64,000 bases of DNA, taken from Trifolium pratense (Eukaryota > Streptophyta > Magnoliopsida > Fabales > Fabaceae). The position numbers and the translations under genes were made by a program. The notes beneath the pieces were generated by a model. That model made no database searches, was not told where the DNA came from, and worked only from the letters and a program-made list of their open reading frames with translations. Numbering within the stretch: position 1 is the stretch's first letter; each line of letters begins with the position of its first letter. Of this stretch, positions 46,740-56,986 are shown piece after piece. The stretch is from contig NC_060060.1 in NCBI RefSeq assembly GCF_020283565.1, positions 70,169,257 to 70,233,256 of the forward strand, written 5' to 3'.

Positions 46740-47081
46740 TGTAACAGCCCGGGCCCCTTTTCTACGTATTTAGTAGGCAATCCCGGCTGTCACCTCACGA
46801 TCTTCTCCACCCCCCTCTCTAGTGGAGTTTTTTGCCTTCCGTGGGAATCGAACCACGTACTCTGGGGTTCAAATACGTGTTCAATCCATTCCCACTACCA
46901 ATTGGGCTATGTAGCTCAATTGGTAGTGGGAATGGATTGGACACGTATTTGAACCCCAGGGTACGTGGTTCGATTCCCACGGAAGGCAAAAAACTCCACT
47001 AGAGAGGGGGGTGGAGAAGATTGTGAGGTGACAGCCGGGATTGCCTACTAAATACGTAGAAAAGGGGCCCGGGCTGTTACA
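46740..47081. mobile_element. 342 bp near-perfect palindrome with head-to-head tRNA-like units
   Basis: Ends TGTAACAGCCCGGGCCCC and GGGGCCCGGGCTGTTACA. On the plus strand an A-box-like TAGCTCAATTGGTAGTGG (46912-46929) is followed by a B box, GGTTCGATTCC (46967-46977). The mirror image on the minus strand has its A box ending at 46909, so the two A boxes are two bases apart. The arms pair for ~170 bp with few mismatches. The sequence looks like a tRNA-derived SINE head duplicated in inverted orientation, not a true tRNA gene. Confidence 0.7.
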
Positions 47082-47099
47082 AAAAAAAGGCACCTTTTT

Positions 47100-47310
47100 T
47101 GTAACAGCCCCCGGGCCCCATCATGGCGATCCCGGTGCTTTACCTCACGACCTTCTCCACCCCCCTCTCTAGTGGAGTTTTTGCCTTCCGTGGGAATCGA
47201 ACCATGTACCCTGGGGTTCAAGTACATGTTCAATCCACTAGAGAGGGGGGTGGAGAAGGTCGTGAGGTAAAGCACTGGGATCGCCATGATGGGGCCCGGG
47301 GGCTGTTACA
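47100..47310. mobile_element. 211 bp palindrome, shorter relative of the 46740-47081 unit
   Basis: Ends TGTAACAGCCCCCGGGCCCC and its complement. The left arm keeps the inverted B box (GGGAATCGAACC), but the centre has lost the A boxes and most of the second tRNA-like unit, so it is an internal-deletion derivative. Separated from the larger palindrome by 18 bp of A-run, GGCACC and T-run. Confidence 0.7.
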
Positions 47311-47482
47311 TTTGTCCTGCGCCTCTGGGCCCTTCCTGGGTTGGGCCTGGTGTGCCTGTTTCTATACGCACCTCCTAGCTTCTGTTCTGCACCCCCTGTG
47401 AATATCATTTATTTTATTGTACTTATTTATCTAATTTATTTAATTTGCTTGATTCAAACCAAAACTAAAAATATAATAAAAA

Positions 47483-47560
47483 TACTAAACGAATGAAAAA
47501 GGATAAAGGTATTAGCACTGGGGAAGGTATTAGCACCCCTCCTTTTTCATTCGTTTAGTA
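47483..47560. repeat. Perfect 20 bp inverted repeat with an internal direct repeat
   Basis: TACTAAACGAATGAAAAAGG (47483-47502) and its exact complement (47541-47560) enclose two direct copies of AGGTATTAGCAC. It lies at the inner border of the right arm of the giant inverted repeat. Confidence 0.8.
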
Positions 47561-47564
47561 CTAC

Positions 47565-48838
47565 AACGCAAGAAGAGATTTCTGCCGTCTGATTGATCTG
47601 ACGGCTCCTGTTTGATCAGGGCGCTGCGGCTCTTTGGCCGTTTGATGAAGATCCACGGTCTCTGATGAGTGAGCTACGGTGGGTGCGCGTGCACCGGATC
47701 CGAGACCTATAAACACACAAGACCAACCGATTTTCCCCATTTTTCACAAATCTTTCTCTCTCTTCCCTTAATTTCTCTCACTCGGTCTCTCACCTCTCTC
47801 TCGGCTCTCTTGTGTTCTTGATACACAAGAACAAGAGATGGTCTTCATCTCTTCCGTTGGGTTGCTGCCATGGGTTCCAGATTCCGGCGCGGTGGCCACC
47901 GGACCGGTACGGCGTCGCCGCCGCCGGAAACAACCTCTTTGATTTTTTATATATATTTTTGTTCGGCCAATTCCCTTTTTTTTAAAACCCAAAAACTCAA
48001 ACCTTAACCCGAAACACTCCTGTTTGTTCGATTTACACTTTTTCTCACCACGAATCCAATCCACAATCAAACAATCATCTTAAACATATACACAGTACTC
48101 AAAAAGCAAGATTGAAACAGAGTATAAAGCGATTAGTATTTTTAGAGTTTACCGGGAGTGCCGTGAATCCTCTCAGCAAGTTTTCTTCTCTTTTCTACTG
48201 CCTTTTGGATAATTTCGTCCTTGGCTCTCCTCTGTTCTGATTTCCCTCTCTTTACTCTGTGTTGCTAGCTTCGATGGATGATGGATGCAATGGCCATGAA
48301 TTTTTGGATTGACAGGGGCTGTTTTGATTTTTTTGGTTCTGCCGCTGTTTTTTCCCTTGGTGTCTTTTTTGCATGTAATCTCTTTCTTTTTTTCTCCCCC
48401 CTATTTACTTGTAAAGCTCTTGGGTTTATATATAAAAAAATAATTAAATTTACGATTAATTTTGATTGCTCTCATTTTGGGAAGAATTCATCTTATTGAA
48501 ATTTGAGTTATGATTGAATGAAAAACTTCCATTTTGGTTGTGATTTGTGATTATTCCTGCCGTGAAATTGAATTTTCAGTATCCTTGACTTTTTTCAGAT
48601 TTTTCTTTCCCTGCTGTATCCATGCACGCACCTTTATCCTTTTCCCAAAAAATCAGCCAGAGTAAAAATAAATAAATAATAAAAAAGTACACCAATGGGA
48701 CTTGAACTCACAACCTTTACGCTTAAAGGTGATTCAACAGTCTCTTCACTACCAAATCGGCTAACTCACATATTCAAAATAATTTGCGACACAAAACCCT
48801 ATATGACAAAAAGAGTGGGCAAAATTTAGGGTACGACA
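47565..48838 (-). repeat. Right arm of the giant inverted repeat
   Basis: Reverse complement of the left arm, with matching landmarks such as GACTTGAACTCACAA (B-box complement, about 48700) and TTTGGTTGTGATTTGTGATT. A plus-strand TATA box (CCTATAAACACAC, about 47706) points outward. The 100-codon frame at 47768-48070 is not recognisable. Confidence 0.7.
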
Positions 48839-48967
48839 CACCGATGTATCAAGACCTATGCAATTAGTAGTAGAAAAGTTCTAAAGTATAGTGTTTACAA
48901 ATATAGTGTAGTTTACTGTGATTTCAGCAAACTCATTGTGAATTCATACATGCGTAGAAAAGTAAAA

Positions 48968-49187
48968 TCAACAATATTTTGATTCTTGACTCTTTCTAAG
49001 AAAATCTACAATTCTACTTGAGATACAATATGCAATTGACTGAATAGTAATCATGGGATTAACAGTAATAGCACTAGGAAGAACACTAGCATCACAAACA
49101 AACAATCCTTCAGCTTCTCAACTCTCACCATTTTCATCAACAACATCTTCCTTTTGATTCACACCCATTCTACAGATCCTCATTTGA
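48968..49187 (-). pseudogene. Fatty-alcohol oxidase exon fragment B
   Basis: The minus strand encodes HQM..CRMGVNQKED, VVDENGES, a stop where relatives have tryptophan, then [16 protein letters not shown] and [14 protein letters not shown]. This is the C-terminal flavin-binding GMC_oxred_C segment of plant long-chain-alcohol oxidases (oxidation of long-chain alcohols to aldehydes). It is a disabled exon copy without the upstream two thirds of the gene. Confidence 0.75.
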
Positions 49188-49195
49188 ATAGTAAT

Positions 49196-49405
49196 CATGA
49201 GAGTTGTAGAATGAGTGTAAATCAAAAGGAATTTGTTGATGAAAATGGTGAGAGTTGTGAAGCCGAATGATTGTTTGTCTATGATGCTAGTGTTCTTCCT
49301 ACTGCTGTTGGTGTTAATCTTATGATTACTATTCAGTCAATTGCCTATTGTATCTTAAGTAGAATTGTAGATTTTGTTAGAAAGGGTCAAGAATCAAAAG
49401 ATTTT
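49196..49405 (+). pseudogene. Fatty-alcohol oxidase exon fragment C
   Basis: A second copy of the same exon in the opposite orientation, about 10 bp from fragment B: SCRMSVNQKE, VDENGES, a TGA in place of glycine, then [16 protein letters not shown] and [11 protein letters not shown]. It diverges from copy B by several substitutions. The open frame from 49271 to 49495 runs past the homologous region. Confidence 0.75.
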
Positions 49406-49515
49406 TTATTTTACTTTTCTACACGTGTATGGATTCACAATGAGTTTGGTGAAATCACAGTAAACTACACTATATTTGTAAACACTATACTTTAGAATTT
49501 TTCTACTACTAATTG

Positions 49516-49963
49516 CCTAGGCCTTCTTCATTAACAAAAAAAAAATGTTTTCCACCAATATATTGACTTTTGACATAGTACGTAGAAGTAGAAGTTATGT
49601 TTCGTCTTCTCACTCTCTCTAGCGTTTCAACTTTCAAGTCTTTATTTAAGTCTGAAACAATTGCAATCTCACTCACATCTCTCTTTGTTTCATTGTTGTC
49701 CCCCTCAAAGTCTTAAATCATATTCCCTCTTTCTTCACAGCTTGCGACAGAACTCTTCTCTATTTTAGTAAGTTTTTTTTTAAAAAATCTATGTTTGAAT
49801 TTATGGTTTTTTCTGTGTTGATTGATTTAACTTTTATTCTATATTTTTTCCTTTTTCCCTTTTTGCTAAACTGTCTATTGTCTATTTTAAATAAATGAGT
49901 AAAGTAAATTCTTCTGATCTTTTTGGTTCATTTACTCAAGTTGATCTTGTTAACTGCCCCACA
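49516..49963 (+). other. Leader-like stretch with a possible orphan first exon
   Basis: CT-rich text (CTCTCTCTAGCG, CTCACATCTCTC) resembles a plant 5' leader. An ATG at 49895 opens a short frame (MSKVNSSDLFGSFTQ) that reaches CCACAGAG/GTATCA, a plausible splice donor, just where a foldback element starts. I do not recognise the peptide, and no following exon is evident. Confidence 0.2.
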
Positions 49964-50199
49964 GAGGTATCAAATTTTATTTTTAATCATTTATAAGTTT
50001 AAAAAACATGTCCTTATAAACTAGTAATAAAACATGAATAGAAAAAAAAACACACAAAAACATATCAACGCACAAAGGTCTAAAACTCAGCAAAAGCAAA
50101 ATAGTAAACTCAAATTAAAGGACCAAACCAACAAACCAAAACAAATTAACAACTCCCTAAAATAAACTTGTTGATGATTAAAAATAAAATTTGATACCA
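49964..50199. mobile_element. Small foldback element
   Basis: GGTATCAAATTTTATTTTTA at 49964 and its complement ending at 50199 form inverted ends of about 36 bp around an A-rich centre. No clear target duplication. Confidence 0.5.
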
Positions 50200-50264
50200 A
50201 GAATATACTCTGTATTATATATTAGTTTAATGAATATAGGCTGAAAAAGTAAAGAAATTTTACA

Positions 50265-50395
50265 CACTCAACCAATAAGAATACTTCAATCTTTCATGTC
50301 ATATTAAGAAAGTGAGATTAAATGGGGTGACATGGCGGAAAACATGGTTATGATTGATTGACAGTGTAAAATTATTTTACACTTTCCGTGCATAT
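50265..50395 (-). repeat. Dispersed MITE-like repeat, copy 1
   Basis: Contains ACATGGTTATGATTGATTGA next to GTGTAAAATTATTTTACAC, a perfect palindrome. The reverse complement of the whole segment recurs at about 56325-56470. Confidence 0.6.
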
Positions 50396-50417
50396 TCTTT
50401 TTTCTCACTATATATTA

Positions 50418-50852
50418 CTCCCTCCGTTTTTTTAATTGTCCTGTTTCCTCAGATTTAGCGTTTCTAATTAACTGTACTCCCTCCGTTTTTTTAATTGTCC
50501 AGTTTCCTCAGATTTAGCGTTTCTAATTAACTATTTATTTGGTGTTCTAAGGGTACGATTTGTCAATTGTACGATTTGTCAATTACTCTTATATTTTCAA
50601 TAAAACTAATTAATGCTATATATTTGAAAAACTAAAGTTTTTTTTTTTAATTTTTTTTTTGTGTACATAACATATTAAAATTTGTTTTTTTTACATAATA
50701 TATTAAATTTATTGGAAAAAGAAAGTGTGTGCCAAAATATAGAAATTTATTGGTGGATTAAAATTAGGTATAACAGAAAGATAAGGTGCAAAAATACACT
50801 TTCTTAATTTGGTGTTATTATTCTAAATGGACACTAAAAAAATTGGAGTGAG
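50418..50852. mobile_element. Stowaway-like MITE with duplicated left end
   Basis: TA is followed by CTCCCTCCGTTTTTTTAATT at 50418, and the same end again at 50477 after a 59 bp tandem duplication. The right end AATTGGAGTGAG (to 50852) is followed by TA. These are Stowaway (Tc1/mariner-type) ends. The interior is AT-rich and non-coding. Confidence 0.7.
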
Positions 50853-50894
50853 TACTAATATTGCATCGTAAACCTAGATGTCTAGATGTTCTTA

Positions 50895-50897
<3 letters not shown>

Positions 50898-50979
<82 letters not shown>
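50898..50979. repeat. (AT)n microsatellite
   Basis: About 80 bp of uninterrupted AT. Confidence 0.95.
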
Positions 50980-50986
<7 letters not shown>

Positions 50987-51680
50987 ATGTCTCATTTTGG
51001 TTTGTTAAAAAAAAAAAATTATAAAAAAAAATAAAAATAAAATAATACACTATATTGAAAAAATCAATAGTTTAATCATTAATGGACACTTTTCTGTCAA
51101 TGTTCTCTTTTCTTTTTTTTCCTGTCAAAAAATATATTTACTAAATCTATATAAAAATGACTAAATCTATTAGATCTGGTGCAATGATGCAAAAACAAAT
51201 ATTCAGATTATAATTGGAGATACAAATAAATTGAAAACATTAAAAATTAAATAAATTACCTTACTGATGGGTCCTATACAAACACATTCCTTTGTGGTGG
51301 GATTTTCAGAAATCATTCTACAGATTTGTTGCACTGATTTGCACAAAAAGTTGAGAAACAGTCATCTTTCTTTGTTGAGCATGTTTGAAACAGTTCTCAA
51401 AATCTCTTTTTCAGTTTTTAAAAACTTAAAAAAGAAAAAACGTGTTTGATAGAGTGAATCTGAACAACTTTTACATATTTTGGTTTTTTTGCCCAATTTT
51501 TTTAGTTGTAGAAACTATTTTAACGATAAAGCTAGAAGTAATAACTTTAAAACTAAAATTAAAGTTGTTTGGTAAATCTTATTTTTTTTATTAAAAAAAA
51601 GGTTAAAGTTTTTTTTATAATTATAATAAGTTAAAATATATGTTTGATAATATATTATATTTTTTCTTAAAATATATGTT
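50980..51680. other. AT-rich spacer
   Basis: Poly-A and poly-T runs and short open frames (for example 51267-51449) without recognisable motifs. No gene seen. Confidence 0.6.
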
Positions 51681-51780
51681 TGACAAGCCATTGGAAACTC
51701 ACACACACAATGTGGAGGGACCGAGGATCGAACTCCGGTCATCATGGCGTCCAACACTAGCAATTTGGTATTTCTTTCAG
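51681..51780 (-). mobile_element. tRNA-derived SINE-like fragment
   Basis: On the minus strand ACCGGAGTTCGATCCTCGGT contains a good Pol III B box (GAGTTCGATCC). It is preceded by GCCATGATG and followed by CCCTCCACATTGTG, a layout seen in plant tRNA-derived SINEs. The A box is not clear, so this is probably a degraded copy. Confidence 0.45.
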
Positions 51781-51803
51781 TTTTGTTAGGATTTGTGGAC
51801 ATA

Positions 51804-51806
51804 TTA

Positions 51807-51837
<31 letters not shown>

Positions 51838-51838
51838 A
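51804..51838. repeat. (TTA)n microsatellite
   Basis: About ten TTA/ATT trinucleotides in a row. Confidence 0.9.
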
Positions 51839-51839
51839 T

Positions 51840-53211
51840 ATGAATCGTGAATTCTTTAGTACATATTTTATTTAAATATGTATAGATACATTTCTGATGT
51901 GTACAATTTTGATAGGTTCACAAATAGTTTTATTAAATTTTCAAAATTAAACATTATTTATGGACCAATTAGAATTGACTACCTCAACTGTATACCGGTT
52001 ACATATCCAAATAAGATGTATACCGGAGTGTTCAGCTAATTAGATATTTTGATATGTCTTCGACAATAAAAAATATTTTGGTATATCTCTATGAACTTAA
52101 TTCGATTGATACAACTATCACGCATTATATACAGGAGTTATGAATTGAAGTCCGAACATTCCACTTATTTACTTATTATTAATAATAAAAAAAAATTGGT
52201 TGACTTCAACTTTTTGACTTTTTATTATTTAAAATTCATTTGTTTTCATTTTCTTATCTATAGAACTGTTTTTAAAAATTAACTTACCAAATGAATTTTT
52301 TCATTTTCTCATCTCTAAAATACCTTTACAAAATTGGACTACCAAACATATTTTTTTTTAATTCTCTTCTCAAAAATTGTTTTTAAAATTGATTTATAAA
52401 ACAAATTTTAATAACTAAAAAATAAGAATTAATTCAATCAGGCCCCTAAAAAACCGATGGTCAAACTGCTTGGTGAAACTTAGATCTTATGGTGACTCAC
52501 ATATTTAGAGAAGGTAAGGTTTGTCTTGTTGCTTATGTTTGTGCTGTTAGACTAGCCAACACATGGTTCTTTCACTTTCTGAAGCCAGTTGCATTTATAC
52601 TTGTGCTATACTTTCGCTTTGAACAACCTTAACATGTCTTTTTTCTTATATAAGGTAAAGTTAGAAGCTGGATTCAATTGCCTCTCTGGTTCATTTCAAG
52701 GATTCAAGCCAAAAGGGGTTCATTAACAATTGAGCTTGCATGTGCCAATCTATGTTCACAATCATCCATTGGAGTTATAATTAGGATTCTAAAGTAACAA
52801 CTTGATTTCTCTATTCCTTCCCATTTTGATTGTTGAAATTCTAATCCCTAACCCCAAATCATGTTTCCATGTTTGAATATGCATGTATTATGTTCACAAT
52901 TAATGGGTTGTGGTGACTGAGCTAAAAAATTGAAGGAAACAAGAAGAAATTGAAAGAGTTCGGTAAAACTCGTACATTTGGGACATGGCTGCACCTAAAA
53001 GGTAAGTTTTCACTCGCTGTAACTTCAAATTCAGTGAGGCTTGTTGCTATGGAAAGCTAACGCAATTCCCCTTATTTTGGTACTGGTCTTGTGAATATTG
53101 GATAAGAAATGAGGTCTTAGAGACATTTTTGAAGTTGGAAGTCAGTAGCAGGATTTGTGCAGAAAATTATGTACGAGTTTAAAGTGCTTTCACTACATGA
53201 TTTTCACTACA
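51840..53211. other. Spacer, no gene identified
   Basis: The first half is AT-rich. From about 52490 base composition is more balanced and the text looks transcribed-like, ending in an ATGGCTGCACCTAAAAG/GTAAGT word (52987-53008) that would suit a short first exon with a splice donor. I cannot connect it to any protein. Confidence 0.4.
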
Positions 53212-54010
53212 TGATGAAGGAAAATTTTGGTAATTAGATAAAAATAAAGAGAATTGATGGAAATAGACAGAAATGAAGGCAATCACAATTCTAATCCAAG
53301 AATAGTGATAAACTAAGTGAGGATCGTCACAAGAAACGTGGTTTCTTGATAAGATCGATTGTTCAATCCAGAACTAATGAGCAAAGCTCAAAAATACACA
53401 AAGTGTATACTTAATCCAAATTCTACTTATTTATTCATATTCTTGCAAGCATCTCCTATATAAAGGAATAGGATACCACGTGATTACAAGATAAAACCAT
53501 GAAAAAGTCATAAAATTTATCATAAATTCAGCCAATAAACTAACATAATTGCCTAATGCTGAATAAATGTATGAAATGGTTACCTAAGGAATGAAAGGTG
53601 GCTGCCATGATGCATGGAAGATTACACTTTTAATTCCTCATTGAAAGGAGTTGAATAAATGAATATTCTTTCCTTTGATGATAGGTAACACCATTTTCTC
53701 TTTCCATTGAATGTTCTTTCATTGTTTGACACTTTTCTTACATCTGGTCATTATTTATCACGTCCTCCATTTCTAACCCTTTTACACTATTAAAGAAGCC
53801 TAACTGGATTTTGAGTTAAACATACGAATTGTAGAGAATTCAATATGCTTTCCAATGCATGTCAATCGGACAAGTAGAACTCTATAGATATAATAAAAAC
53901 AAGTCAGACAAATCAAAACTTACGAAAATGACATTATCAACCAAAATTAATTGGTTCTTTTTATTCCATAACCGAACTAATTCTTCTCGTTAAGGGATAG
54001 GATCACATCA
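53212..54010 (-). repeat. LTR (3') of the miniature gypsy element
   Basis: 799 bp. Contains TCCTATATAAAGGAATAGGA, a TATA-like word on the plus strand near 53454 that also reads TATATA on the minus strand. Confidence 0.85.
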
Positions 54011-54408
54011 TTCTCTCCCTCTTCAAGAGAATTCGACCTCGAATTTGTTGCTCTAAATCCTCCAGGATAAAAAAAATAAATCTAAAGAATTCATGAAATA
54101 TAACCACATCCACTTTAGAAAACTTTTCATTTGGATTAAAAAAATTTGTGTGCTTTTATTTTCTTTTTGATTCATGGATATAATCATATTTCCAAAAATT
54201 ATAATTTATTTCCACTCGTTGAGAAAATTCTCCTTCATTCACTTGGCTGCCTTTATGACATAAAGAAAAAATGTAAGGCAATTGAACAATATTAGAAGAA
54301 TCTCAACACTTAATCACACAAACCAATTTAAAAAAAGGTACTAGTGTAGTTGCATGCCATGACTTCTTAATATTTTTCTCGTTCTCCCTCTCATTGATCT
54401 CAACTGTC

Positions 54409-54860
54409 TCATTTTTTTTTTCCTTTTCTTTCTTGTTCATTTTTTTCTCTCATTTTCTTTTGATTTTCTCTCACCTCACTATGCTTCAATGGTACAAGTA
54501 CAGTCTTTTGGCCATGATGCACAAAAGAGTATTTGTTGGAATACCCTTCATGACTAACCTTCCTATCAAATTGCCAAGGCCTTCCTAATAACAAATGATT
54601 AACCTCCATAGGTACTACATCACAAAACACAACATCCTCATACTTCCCAATTTTAAAACAAACCTCAACTTGTCTATTAACATCCATTTCAACAGTTTCA
54701 TTAAGCCATTGAAGTTTATACGGCTTAGGGTGAAGTTTTGCTTCCAAATTAAGTTTTGACACTAAGCGAGAACTAGCAATATTAGTACAACTCCCACTAT
54801 CAATAATTAAAGAACATATCTTCCCTTGAACTAGACATCTTGTGTGGAAAAGATTTTATC
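54409..54860 (-). pseudogene. Gypsy aspartic protease remnant
   Basis: The minus-strand frame has IIDSGSCTNIAS (the D-S-G protease active site, about 54790-54826), then NLEAKLHPKPYKLQWL and FCDVVPMEVNHLLLGRPWQF, the retropepsin-like RVP_2 region that in gypsy polyproteins lies between Gag and reverse transcriptase. From about 54480 it runs into a lysine/glutamate-rich tail. The reverse transcriptase and everything after it are missing. Confidence 0.8.
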
Positions 54861-55090
54861 TTTGATTAGTGTCTTCCTCTTTGACTAAGTTCCCCAACAT
54901 CGTTCTCACCATGAGTAACTCCCCACTCGGTATTTCTTGATCCATTTTTTTTTTCAATTTCATTTTTTGTAATTAACTAAAAGAGAAAATTAAAATGAAG
55001 AATTGCAAAGGGTAACCATAAAAAATTAAGATAGTTTTGAAATTGAAAGATAAAAATTGGCTCAAACGAAACCTTACTCTGAATACCAAA

Positions 55091-55921
55091 TGATGAAGGA
55101 AAATTTGGGTAATTAGATAAAAAATAAAGAGAATTGATGGAAATAGACAGAAATGAAGGCAATCACAATTCTAATCCAAGAATAGTGATAAACCAAGTGA
55201 TCGAGGATCACCACAAGAAACGTGGTTTCTTGATAAGATCAATAGATGGTTCAATCAAGAACCAATGAGCAAAGCTCAAAAACACACAAAGGGTATACTT
55301 AATCCAAATTCTACTTATTTATTCACGTTCTTGCATCTACTATATAAAGGAATAGGATACCACGTAATTAATTACAAGATAAGGCCATGAAAAAGTCATA
55401 AAAATTATCATAAATTGAGTCAATAAACTAACATAATTGCCTAATGCTGAATAAATGTATGAAATGGTTACATAAGGAATGAAAGGTGGCTGCCATGATG
55501 CATGGAAGATTACACTTTTAATTCCTCATTGAAGGGAGCTGAATAAATGAATTTTATTTCCTTTGATGATAGACAGCAACATTTTCTCTTTCCATTGAAT
55601 GTTCTTTGATTGTTTGGCACTTCTCTTACACCTGGTCATTATTTACCACGTCCTCCATTTATAACCCATTTTACACCATTAAAGAAGTCTAACTGGATCT
55701 TTAAGTTCAACATACATACGAATTGTAGAGAATTCAATATGCTTTCCAATGCATCAAAGATCATGTCAATCGGACAAGTAGAACTCTAGATATTATAAAA
55801 AACAAGTCAGACAAATCAAAACCTACAAAAATGACATTATCAACCAAAATTAATTGGTTCTTTTTATTTCATGACCGAACTAATTCTTCTTGTTAAGGGA
55901 TAGAATTTTAGGATCACATCA
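55091..55921 (-). repeat. LTR (5') of the miniature gypsy element
   Basis: 831 bp, colinear with 53212-54010 but with several short gaps, for example an extra GATCGAGGATC-type stretch near 55200 and TTTTAGG near 55905. Confidence 0.85.
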
Positions 55922-56040
55922 CTACAAATTCTGCATTTCGGTATTAGAATTACCTTATTTACTTGGACATTAGGTATTTTAATTAGTGACTAAGAACTAG
56001 AAACATTTGTATTGGAGTATTAGCTTTCCCGTTGTACTCT
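55922..56040. other. Spacer
   Basis: Short AT-rich stretch. Rejoined across the miniature gypsy element it reads CACTACAAATTCTGC, which is weakly like a CACTA terminus. Confidence 0.35.
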
Positions 56041-56041
56041 T

Positions 56042-56986
56042 AGGGCCCGTTTGGTGCGCATGATAGGATAGACCCTATACCGAAGTCTCCACCTCGCCTA
56101 TGGATTGAACCTCTTCTCCCGTCGATGGAATGAGTGAGTGTAGTGGTGCGAGCATCACTCTGAAATGGAATATTATAAAAAGAATTAAGCTAGAGAATTG
56201 CGTAGATAGTGGTGAACTCTTCTTATTCTTGCGAAACAAATACATTTTCTTTTTAAAAAACAAATAATTGGCAATGGTTAGCATTTTCTTTTTCATATTT
56301 TTAATGGGTATTAAAAAAAATTAATTGATATGCACCGACGGTGTAAAATAATTTTACACTGTCAATCAATATCAACCATGTTTTCCGCCACATCGCCCCA
56401 CTTCACCCCACTTTCTTGCATGACATGACAAAATGATGGTTATTTAAAACATTTCAATCACATAGCAAAAAGAAAAAAATAAGTTGGAATGTGTATTCAT
56501 GTATTGTCCTCTCTTTCAAATCACCATCATAGTAGCTATTTTTAATGGGGATTAAAATTTATCAAAGAAACAAAAATAGATCATTAGCTGGAGCGATTTT
56601 GGAATTGGAACATGAACAGAATACAGAATCATAAAAATATTGTAGAAGGAACAATCGATCTCATAAACTAGAAAATAAAAATTATAGTAGGATCTTGCGA
56701 TTGAATACGAACAGAGCGATTTAAAAATTTGGAAAAAAGTTGAAATAAGAATCGACAAGTTTGGGAGTCGAAGAAGGATCTAGGGAGAATAGAAAACACG
56801 CCCTGGTAAGTTTATGCTATCAGGTTGTTAACCCAACCTAAAATAAGAATTAAAATAACAAAAGATCAATAGGATTGGATTAGTAATAGGTTTATCCTTT
56901 CATATTGTTGCACCAAACAATAGATTTGAATAGTATAGAATAACTTTATCATATGTTATCTCTCTATCCTGCGCATCAAACGGACA
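56042..56986. mobile_element. Element with GGGCCCGTTTGGTGCGCA-type ends
   Basis: The left end GGGCCCGTTTGGTGCGCATG (56042) and the right end TGCGCATCAAACGGAC (56970-56986) are inverted for about 17 bp with two mismatches. The inner sequence (GATAGGATAG / CTCTATCCTG) extends the match. Non-coding, with the dispersed repeat at 56325-56470 inside. Target duplication not clear; superfamily unassigned (hAT or PIF/Harbinger-like). Confidence 0.5.
56325..56470 (+). repeat. Dispersed MITE-like repeat, copy 2
   Basis: Reverse complement of 50265-50395: GACGGTGTAAAATAATTTTA, then CACTGTCAATCAATATCAAC and TTTTCCGCCACATCG. It is bordered by a direct repeat, TTTTTAATGGG(T/G)ATTAAAA, at 56299-56316 and 56538-56555. 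Confidence 0.6.

Larger units (their letters stand above)
45462..48838. mobile_element. Giant inverted-repeat (foldback) structure
   Basis: The left end TGTCGAACCCTAAATTTTGC and the right end GCAAAATTTAGGGTACGACA are inverted. The sequence stays inverted for about 1.27 kb on each side (45462-46735 and about 47565-48838), with substitutions and small indels. The centre holds two smaller palindromes. The flanks show CACCA on the left and CACCG on the right, an imperfect 5 bp duplication. The TG...CA ends and 5 bp duplication suggest two LTR-like copies joined head to head, or a foldback element; I cannot decide between them. No transposase or pol is visible. Confidence 0.7.
48848..49515. repeat. 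Inverted duplication carrying the two oxidase fragments
   Basis: About 325 bp on either side of about 49190 are inverted copies, including the non-coding tails ACTACTAATTGC. The arms differ at many positions, so the duplication is older than the large LTR insertions. Confidence 0.7.
53212..55921 (-). mobile_element. Old, miniature Ty3/gypsy element with protease remnant
   Basis: LTRs at 53212-54010 (799 bp) and 55091-55921 (831 bp), both TGATG...CATCA, with target duplication CTACA (53207-53211 and 55922-55926). A primer-site-like TTTGGTATTCAGAG lies next to the right LTR, and a purine tract, GAAGAGGGAGAGAA, next to the left LTR (54011-54024), both on the minus strand. Only ~1.1 kb of interior is left. 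The LTRs differ by many substitutions and indels, so this is an old insertion. Confidence 0.85.

Noticed and set aside
46905..46985. Functional tRNA gene in the palindrome
   Set aside because: Only A and B boxes fit. The acceptor and anticodon stems do not fold as a cloverleaf, and the unit is duplicated in inverted orientation.
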